Shown: piece by piece, positions 1 through 5,267 of the stretch
Position numbering within the stretch: position 1 is the stretch's first letter
Layout: the number at the start of each line of letters is the position of its first letter
Source of the DNA: a bacterium
GTDB lineage: Bacteria > Arandabacterota > Arandabacteria > Arandabacterales > Arandabacteraceae
Direction: 5' to 3'
Assembly: GCA_025774405.1 (NCBI GenBank)
Contig: JALGWB010000171.1
Span: 1 to 6,942, forward strand
Length of the DNA: 6,942 nt
The notes under the pieces: generated by a model
Database searches by the model: none
What the model was told of the DNA's origin: nothing
What the model saw: only the letters and a program-made list of their open reading frames with translations
Program-made: the position numbers and the translations under genes

Positions 1-1
1 G

Positions 2-706
2 TGGGGGTCATCTTCTCTGTGGGTGGGGAGAAAGTATTTCGATGCTGTCATGAACTATCGCTTCTTCCGTGAGCCAGTCCTGGATTTCATTGGCCGGGCT
101 GCAATCGACGCTCGAGAGTTCGATCGCATACTCTCTCGCGGGAGGATCATCTATCCGGATGAAGGTGTAAGGGCAATGATGAATCTCCTCAGCAGTCATG
201 ACACCGAGCGTTTCCTGACAGCAGCAGGTGGTGACATTCGGAGGTTGAAACTTGCAATGCTCTTCAGCCTCACCTATGTGGGCGCGCCAACAATCTATTA
301 TGGAGATGAGATCGGCATGACAGGAGGTGGTGATCCCGATTGTCGTCAGCCTTTCTACTGGCTTTGGGTGGGGGAATCCGAACGAGTCCAGCTTCACGAC
401 TATGTCAAGAAGCTTATCCGGCTGAGGAAGGGGCAACCATGCCTGACTGGAAACTTTGAGAGATTGGTTGCGAAGGGCATGATCTATGTGTATCGAAGAT
501 ATCTCGGCAATGAGGAGATGATCATAGTACTCAATGCTGGGGATAAGCCAGCGCAGGTTGATATCCCTCTTGGAAGTAGCAGTGAGTGTTATCTTGACAT
601 GCTTGATGGTACACGCTGGCAGGCAAGTTCGGCAGGTGAGCGGAGACTCACCGTCTCAGTGGGGGAGCTATCAGGCAGGATTCTTGCACCGTCGAACTCA
701 AGATGA
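2..706 (+). CDS. Glycoside hydrolase family 13 (neopullulanase/cyclomaltodextrinase-like), C-terminal part, 5' truncated by window
   Basis: This is the C-terminal 234 residues of an alpha-amylase superfamily enzyme that hydrolyses alpha-1,4 (and often alpha-1,6) glucosidic bonds in maltodextrins. The frame is open to base 2, so the GTG at 23 is an internal Val codon and not the start. Visible motifs are FDAVMNY (residues about 13-19); SHDTERF, which is conserved region IV with the transition-state-stabilising His66-Asp67; and YYGDEIGM followed by GGGDPDCRQPFYW, the end of the (beta/alpha)8 barrel. Next comes an Arg-rich helix (LIRLRKG) and a beta-rich domain C of about 90 residues ending at TGA 704-706. 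The nucleophile and acid/base motifs (regions II and III) lie upstream, outside the window. The DPDCRxPFxW signature points to the neopullulanase / maltogenic amylase / cyclomaltodextrinase branch, but substrate and secretion cannot be judged without the N-terminus. It converges with the lyase operon and shows no functional link to it. Confidence 0.92.
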   Translation, partial: WGSSSLWVGRKYFDAVMNYRFFREPVLDFIGRAAIDAREFDRILSRGRIIYPDEGVRAMMNLLSSHDTERFLTAAGGDIRRLKLAMLFSLTYVGAPTIYYGDEIGMTGGGDPDCRQPFYWLWVGESERVQLHDYVKKLIRLRKGQPCLTGNFERLVAKGMIYVYRRYLGNEEMIIVLNAGDKPAQVDIPLGSSSECYLDMLDGTRWQASSAGERRLTVSVGELSGRILAPSNSR

Positions 707-757
707 ATAAGATTGGTTGTGGCTGTGCGGATTCTGGGGTCGTCTGCAAAGATTGCT
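707..757. other. Short convergent intergenic region
   Basis: These 51 bases separate the TGA of the GH13 gene (plus strand) from the TGA of citF (minus strand). I looked on both strands for a GC-rich inverted repeat followed by a T-run and found none that is convincing. Either termination is factor-dependent, or the terminators lie inside the opposing coding sequences. Confidence 0.6.
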
Positions 758-2296
758 TCATTCGGCGATCTGTCGTACACAGTCAATCACCGTACCGTCG
801 ACCCACTTGATCGCTGCAACAATGCGATCCTCGAATTCGGGCTTTGCGGGCTTGCCGCCGCAAATTCTTTCAACTTCGCTTTTGATATCTTCGATTGGGC
901 GTATCGGTAAACGTGAATCCTTGAGTGCATCGATCAGATCTTTCCTGCGAGGATTTATGGCGATGCCACGCTCCGTCACGACTACATCGATCAACTCACC
1001 TGGCCCGCAAAGCGTTGTGACCTCATCTACGATCACGGGAATGCGGTCTCGGAAAGATGGAATCGGCAGAATTGTGCATTTGGCAAAGAGACAGTTCTGC
1101 CATCCACCGATACCATGTAATAGTAAGCCATCTGAGTGAGTAACAACATTTGCATTGAAATTCACATCGACCTCAGTTGCTCCCAGGACGACCACATCCA
1201 CCATACTGGCGAAGTTACCCTTACCATGGTAGTTGTAGCTCGTGAATGGACTTGTCCAGACGTGGTTTGGGTTCTCGCGCATTGATCGTACCCCTTCAAG
1301 ATCAAAGGTCTGACCATCGAGGATGTAGTCAGTCAGTCCTTCCTCGAGCATCTCAACCGTGTAGCGGGTGCTCCCCGCTCTCACAAATCGGGCTTTTACG
1401 CCTGCCTCTTTCATCATGTCTTTCAGAAAGATCGCAAAAGCAAGGGCTGTACCACCTGCCCCTCCCTGAAACGAGAAGCCATCCCTCATGATACCAGCTT
1501 CTCTGACGAACCTTGCTGCTAGCTCCGCAATGAGGAGTCTATCGGGGCTCCGTGTTATCTCGGTTGTGCCGGAGACTATTTTGGCAGCATCCCCTATACG
1601 GTCAACCACAACTACATAATCGACATAGTTGCCATGTATCTGCCATGGTATGCATGGGAATGGGACAAGATTGTCTGTGACAATTATCACCTTATCGGCA
1701 TATTGGGAGTCAGCAAGAGCAAATCCAAGTAGACCGCATGCTGATGGACCGACCAGACCGTTGGCATTGCCAAAGGGATCGGCAGCCGGGGCAGCTATCA
1801 CAGCGATGTCGATATGGACTTCGCCGTCCTGTACAGCCTGATAGCGTCCTCCGTGTGATCTCAGGACTCCCATCCCACGCACGCCGAGAGGCCCATTCAT
1901 GCTACCTTCAATGTGATGAATCACACCACTCTCGAGATGTTTGATGTTATGGGCGTGGCATGGAAATGATGCACTTGGAAACCACATCAGATCCTTGATG
2001 CCCATCTCAGCAGCGGTATCGAAGACCATGTTGGCAACGAAGTCACCATTTCTCAAATGATGGTGGGTTGAGATTGTCATGCCGTCCTTAAGACCTGCCA
2101 TCTCGAAGGCGGTTCTTAGATCTTTAACCAGCTTGTTGCCATCAGCTGGATAATCAACACACGATGAGATCGGAGGTGCTGCTTTTCTCCCCTTGGGCCT
2201 GTACTTGCCGACACCTGCGAAAGCTACCTGAGGCTTACCATTGACGATGGTTGGAACAAGTCTACCTGCAGCATTCCGAACAAGTTCATCCTTCAT
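758..2296 (-). CDS. citF: Citrate lyase alpha subunit (acyl-ACP transferase), CitF family
   Basis: This 512-residue cytosolic protein has the usual CitF length. In citrate lyase the alpha subunit exchanges acetyl on the acyl carrier for citrate, giving citryl-ACP plus acetate; citramalate lyase has an equivalent subunit. Visible family motifs: THHHLRNGD (77-85), DPFGNANG (173-180), GFSFQGGAGG (273-282), GATEVDVNFNAN (372-383), TERGIAINP (441-449) and the C-terminal GTVIDCVRQI (501-510). I start it at ATG 2296. A strong GGAGGG sits 6 bases upstream, and family similarity begins at MKDELVRNAAGRLVP. An upstream in-frame ATG at 2347 would add 17 unrelated residues inside citDE. The start overlaps the citDE end by 11 bases, so coupling is likely. 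It is the last gene of the operon in view. Oddity: residues 397-401 read GGWQN where I recall GGHxD in characterised CitF proteins, so the substrate may not be citrate. Confidence 0.93.
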   Translation of the reverse strand: MKDELVRNAAGRLVPTIVNGKPQVAFAGVGKYRPKGRKAAPPISSCVDYPADGNKLVKDLRTAFEMAGLKDGMTISTHHHLRNGDFVANMVFDTAAEMGIKDLMWFPSASFPCHAHNIKHLESGVIHHIEGSMNGPLGVRGMGVLRSHGGRYQAVQDGEVHIDIAVIAAPAADPFGNANGLVGPSACGLLGFALADSQYADKVIIVTDNLVPFPCIPWQIHGNYVDYVVVVDRIGDAAKIVSGTTEITRSPDRLLIAELAARFVREAGIMRDGFSFQGGAGGTALAFAIFLKDMMKEAGVKARFVRAGSTRYTVEMLEEGLTDYILDGQTFDLEGVRSMRENPNHVWTSPFTSYNYHGKGNFASMVDVVVLGATEVDVNFNANVVTHSDGLLLHGIGGWQNCLFAKCTILPIPSFRDRIPVIVDEVTTLCGPGELIDVVVTERGIAINPRRKDLIDALKDSRLPIRPIEDIKSEVERICGGKPAKPEFEDRIVAAIKWVDGTVIDCVRQIAE

Positions 2297-3500
2297 GCTG
2301 TTCCCTCCAATTTTCGGGTAGCTTACCCGCAGCAATTGCAAGTTCAACGGTGTGAAGTGCTCTCTTAACGACAGGCGGATCGATCATCTTATTACCGAGT
2401 GCTACAACACCGAGCCCCTTGGCTTGGGCTTCTTCAAAGGCCAGCACGATACGTTTGGCCTTTTCAACCTCAGCATCGCTTGGAGCAAATGCCTCATGGA
2501 TCACGCGTATCTGTCTTGGATGGATGCAACCCTTGCCTTCAAAGCCGAGTGATTTCGCCTCGAGGACACTTTGCCTCAACCCCTCCATATCCCTTACATC
2601 AGAGAAGACGGTGTCGATCGGTTGAACCCTGGCTGCGCGAGCTGCATTGACCACCTGTGATCTTGCCCAGAAACTTTCCCGCCCCTCCTTCGTTCGCCTT
2701 GTTCCGATATCTGCCGTGTAGTCCTCAAGACCTATTGTGAGAGCAACGACGTTGGGTGAGGCTGATGCAATTTCAAATGCCTTGATCACTCCCCTCGCTG
2801 ATTCAATGATTGGCATGAGATAGCAGACTTGATCTATGCCGCTTCCGCTCTGAATTGCGCGAATTTTCCTATCAACCTCTCTTACCTGTTCGGCGTCCTC
2901 GCACTTGGGAATCAGGACAACATGAACGTTGTGGGGGATGACATACTCAAGGTCAATTGAACCCAGCTCACCTTGATTGATGCGAACCATCCTCTCGGCA
3001 CCCATAAAGTCCACCTGACGCAGGGCATTGCGAACCAGAATTCTCGCGGCATCCTTCTCGTCAGGATGGACACTATCCTCAAGATCGAGAATGATGCCAT
3101 CGGGCTCGTGGATGCCAGCATTCAGCATGAACTTGGGTTCATTGCCGGGGAGATAGAGCCTCGAACGGCGCATTCGGTCACGTGTTGTTGGATAGGTACA
3201 CTCAGGCAGCATCTCTGGCAACAAAGGTTTTGCGAGATCGGGGCTCAACCTTGCCACAGCAGTTTCGAGTCTTGCCATGATAACAAATGGCAGAGCACCC
3301 TGATCCTCGATCTCAACTCTGGCATGGGCGATACCCATCTTCTTAAGTCCGTCGGTTACCAGTTCCCTTATTGAGTCTTCATAGAGGGTTGTAACCTTTG
3401 ATTTGATTTCAATGGCAAGACTGCGGTTCGTGATTTCAACTGAGATCCAGCAATCTGATCTAACATCGGCGCCACGCCTGCCTGCTTCAGCTCTTGCCAT
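2286..3500 (-). CDS. citE: CitD-CitE fusion: citrate lyase acyl carrier domain joined to citryl-ACP lyase beta subunit
   Basis: This 404-residue cytosolic protein joins two subunits that are separate in classical citrate lyases. Residues about 1-100 match CitD (gamma, about 98 aa): a GADVRSDCW acceptor-like region, IEIKSKV (30-36), a helix, then VEIEDQGALPFVIMARLETAV (62-82). Residues about 109-404 are a CitE TIM barrel: RRSRLYLPGNEPK (111-123), LDLEDSV (138-144), substrate-binding-type Arg173 (VRIN), IPK (197-199), IIES with Mg ligand Glu233, LEDY with Asp260, GTRRT (266-270) and HPRQ (327-330). CitE cleaves citryl-ACP to oxaloacetate and acetyl-ACP; the citramalate enzyme would give pyruvate. 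The start overlaps leuD by 14 bases and the end overlaps citF by 11. In ungapped alignment with E. coli CitD (recalled), the prosthetic-group Ser14 falls on Arg14, with Ser15 next to it, so the attachment site is shifted or lost. CitE alone would be a confident call. The fusion is real in the sequence, because one uninterrupted frame spans both parts. Confidence 0.92.
   Translation of the reverse strand: MARAEAGRRGADVRSDCWISVEITNRSLAIEIKSKVTTLYEDSIRELVTDGLKKMGIAHARVEIEDQGALPFVIMARLETAVARLSPDLAKPLLPEMLPECTYPTTRDRMRRSRLYLPGNEPKFMLNAGIHEPDGIILDLEDSVHPDEKDAARILVRNALRQVDFMGAERMVRINQGELGSIDLEYVIPHNVHVVLIPKCEDAEQVREVDRKIRAIQSGSGIDQVCYLMPIIESARGVIKAFEIASASPNVVALTIGLEDYTADIGTRRTKEGRESFWARSQVVNAARAARVQPIDTVFSDVRDMEGLRQSVLEAKSLGFEGKGCIHPRQIRVIHEAFAPSDAEVEKAKRIVLAFEEAQAKGLGVVALGNKMIDPPVVKRALHTVELAIAAGKLPENWREQHEG
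2303..2308 (-). promoter_or_regulatory. Ribosome binding site of citF, inside the citDE coding end
   Basis: On the minus strand GGAGGG (2308 to 2303) is followed by AACAGC and then ATG 2296, a good 6-base spacing. It lies within the last codons of the upstream gene (Trp-Arg-Glu). It settles the start at 2296 over the upstream ATG at 2347, and it implies that ribosomes finishing citDE could re-initiate on citF. Confidence 0.8.
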
Positions 3501-3990
3501 CGATGCGCCCCCTTTCTTTGAGTCTTGCTCTCACGCGTTCGAGGAGCCCACCTGCATCTCTTATGGCCAGTATCTCAGGCGGCAACTTCGGGAACTTGAA
3601 TTCCTGCGATCCCACTGTGATAATGCCTCTCTCTGGATCTACCTCTACCGTATCACCTTCGCGATAGGCATCGACAGCCCGGGGACACTCAATGAGAATC
3701 AGTCCCTGGTTGATAGCCGAACGGTAAAAGATACGTGCAAAGCTTTTTGCAATTACAGCCTCGATACCGATTGCCTTCAGTCCAACTGTTGGCTGCTCCC
3801 GAGAACTGCCGCATCCGAAATTCTCACCAGCCATTATCACGTCACCCGGTCTCGCTTTCGTTGCAAACTCAGGGTCAAGATCCTCAAGCAGGTGAGGAAT
3901 TATCTCATCTGGCGTGCTACATGTGTAGGTGTATTTGCCCGGAAAGAGCATATCGGTATTGACATCGTCACCATATTTCCAGACTCTCAT
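3487..3990 (-). CDS. leuD: LeuD-type small subunit of an aconitase-family hydro-lyase (3-isopropylmalate dehydratase/homoaconitase-like)
   Basis: This 167-residue protein has the length of the archaeal/HACN-type LeuD swivelling domain, which pairs with the large subunit just upstream to hydrate and isomerise a 2-hydroxy acid through its unsaturated intermediate. Motifs: DDVNTDM (8-14), GENFGCGSSREQ (55-66, with the substrate-binding Ser-Ser-Arg), IEAVIAKSFARIFYR (76-90) and AINQGL (92-97). The specificity loop after PGK reads YTYT (20-23); from memory, YLRT marks M. jannaschii homoaconitase and YLVY its isopropylmalate isomerase, so neither label fits. ATG 3990 has an AGGAGG four bases upstream. 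The gene lies 17 bases after the large-subunit stop and its end overlaps citDE by 14 bases. The symbol is a family label only. Context with citrate-lyase subunits favours citrate/aconitate, or mesaconate/citramalate, over leucine synthesis. I see no leuA or leuB here. Confidence 0.88.
   Translation of the reverse strand: MRVWKYGDDVNTDMLFPGKYTYTCSTPDEIIPHLLEDLDPEFATKARPGDVIMAGENFGCGSSREQPTVGLKAIGIEAVIAKSFARIFYRSAINQGLILIECPRAVDAYREGDTVEVDPERGIITVGSQEFKFPKLPPEILAIRDAGGLLERVRARLKERGRIDGKS
3508..3515 (-). promoter_or_regulatory. Ribosome binding site of the citDE fusion
   Basis: On the minus strand AAAGGGGG (3515 to 3508) lies 7 bases before ATG 3500, inside the last codons of the leuD-like gene. 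It is an imperfect match to AAGGAGG and weaker than the sites of the neighbouring genes. Expression of citDE may therefore depend on coupling to leuD translation (inference). Confidence 0.55.
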
Positions 3991-3994
3991 GTTT

Positions 3995-4000
3995 CCTCCT
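3995..4000 (-). promoter_or_regulatory. Ribosome binding site of the leuD-like gene
   Basis: On the minus strand a perfect AGGAGG (4000 to 3995) is followed by AAAC and ATG 3990. It occupies the 17-base gap after the large-subunit TAA (4010-4008), leaving no room for a promoter between the two subunit genes. Confidence 0.8.
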
Positions 4001-4007
4001 CGAGCTG

Positions 4008-5267
4008 TTACTCCATCACTTGTCTTGGATCAGTTATTACTCCGCTGATCGCACTGGCGGCAACGGTGGCAGGGCTTGCCAGATAGATCTCAGCATCACG
4101 GCAGCCCATACGTCCTTTGAAATTGCGGTTGGCAGTACTCAGGCACCTTTCTCCCGGGGCCAGTACGCCCTGGTGGGCTCCAAGACAAGGACCGCATCCT
4201 GGCGGGAGAATTGTCGCACCAGCCTCGATCAGTGTCTCGAGCGTGCCGTCAGCAGCAGCGGCCAGCATGATATCCCTGCTTGCTGGAAGAACCAGTAACC
4301 TGCTCCACTTATTGACATGCTTACCCTTTAGCACGTTTGCCGCAACCTGGAGATCGGATAGGCGCCCATTGGTGCAGGTGCCTATCAGGAACTGGTCAAT
4401 TGGTGTACGTTCAACCTCACTGATGCGCACAACATTGTCGACCCGATGTGGCAGGGCAACCACCGGCTCAATCCTGCTCAGGTCGTAGTCGAGGCTCTTA
4501 AGATATGGAGCATCTTCATCAGCCCAGATCGACTGCCAGTCCTTTTTGACCATCCTTGAAAGGAATGATCGAGTGACATCATCAACCGGGAAGACCGTAT
4601 TCTTGGCTCCCATCTCAACACCCATATTGGCAATAGTCAGGCGGTCTTCAATCGAAAGATTGGCCACATCGCCGTGGAACTCGACCGAGAGATAATTCGC
4701 GCCGCTGGCTCCTACGTCACCTATGATTTGAAGGATGAGGTCCTTGGCGGAAACTGGCGGAGTGAGATGGCCTCTTAGCGAGATCTTGATTGAATGGGGC
4801 ACTTTGAGCCAGGTTTCGCCGGTGAGCATTATCGAAGCAGCTTCGGTTCGATCTATGCCAGTCGCAAAAGCTCCAACAGCACCGTAAGTGCAGGTGTGAG
4901 AATCGCTGCCGACAATCAGCATCCCTGGGAGGGCATGTCCTTTCGCAACAACAACCTGATGGCAGATACCTTCGCCTGCATCGTAGAAGTTGACGATTCC
5001 GTGCTGCTTAACGAACTCACGGATGCGCTTGTGATTACTCGCCGTCTTCTCATTACTCGCTGGCACGACATGATCAATTACAATCACAGGTAATTCCCTA
5101 TCGGCTATTCCATATGTTGTCAACTCATCCTCGATCTTGGCGATGATTGCAGCAGTATTGTCATGGGTCAGAAGGTGATCAGGTCTTACGGTCACGATTT
5201 CGCCAATCTCAACGGTTTCCTGTCCGCTCTTGTTTGCAAGTACCTTCTGAGCAAAGGTCTGTCCCAT
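4008..5267 (-). CDS. leuC: LeuC-type large subunit of an aconitase-family hydro-lyase (3-isopropylmalate dehydratase/homoaconitase-like)
   Basis: This 419-residue protein has the usual length of the archaeal/HACN-type large subunit (domains 1-3 of aconitase). It would bind a [4Fe-4S] cluster and dehydrate/rehydrate a hydroxy di- or tricarboxylate. All catalytic landmarks are present: Asp65-His66 in VIDHVVP, GICHQV, GSDSHTCTYGAVGAFATG with Asp122-Ser123-His124, and cluster cysteines 298 (GTCTNGR), 358 and 361 (PGCGPCLG). The NRNFKGRMG and YLASPATVAASAISG blocks near the C-terminus are also there. Start choice: two ATGs are adjacent (5270 and 5267). The GGAGG at 5277-5273 sits 2 bases before the first and 5 before the second, so I take the second, giving MGQTFAQKVL. 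It overlaps the upstream stop by one base (TGATG) and is followed by its small subunit. Substrate is not fixed by sequence: isopropylmalate, aconitate, homoaconitate and mesaconate/citramalate are all possible in this family. Confidence 0.9.
   Translation of the reverse strand: MGQTFAQKVLANKSGQETVEIGEIVTVRPDHLLTHDNTAAIIAKIEDELTTYGIADRELPVIVIDHVVPASNEKTASNHKRIREFVKQHGIVNFYDAGEGICHQVVVAKGHALPGMLIVGSDSHTCTYGAVGAFATGIDRTEAASIMLTGETWLKVPHSIKISLRGHLTPPVSAKDLILQIIGDVGASGANYLSVEFHGDVANLSIEDRLTIANMGVEMGAKNTVFPVDDVTRSFLSRMVKKDWQSIWADEDAPYLKSLDYDLSRIEPVVALPHRVDNVVRISEVERTPIDQFLIGTCTNGRLSDLQVAANVLKGKHVNKWSRLLVLPASRDIMLAAAADGTLETLIEAGATILPPGCGPCLGAHQGVLAPGERCLSTANRNFKGRMGCRDAEIYLASPATVAASAISGVITDPRQVME

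Noticed and set aside
23..25. GTG as start of the GH13 gene
   Set aside because: The frame is open to base 2, and the catalytic barrel motifs that must precede it are missing, so the gene is cut by the window edge.
8..436. A 142-codon minus-strand frame opposite the GH13 gene
   Set aside because: The plus strand carries conserved GH13 motifs throughout this stretch; the antisense product is Cys/His-rich without family features.
707..757. Possible bidirectional terminator between the convergent genes
   Set aside because: No inverted repeat with a following T-run could be found by eye on either strand.
2297..2347. Upstream in-frame ATG that would lengthen CitF by 17 residues
   Set aside because: The added residues do not resemble CitF, and GGAGGG with ideal spacing points to ATG 2296.
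3403..4086. A 227-codon plus-strand open frame antisense to leuD and the citDE start
   Set aside because: It lies opposite well-supported genes with clear motifs, shows no recognisable domain, and has Cys/Ser-rich composition typical of a shadow frame.
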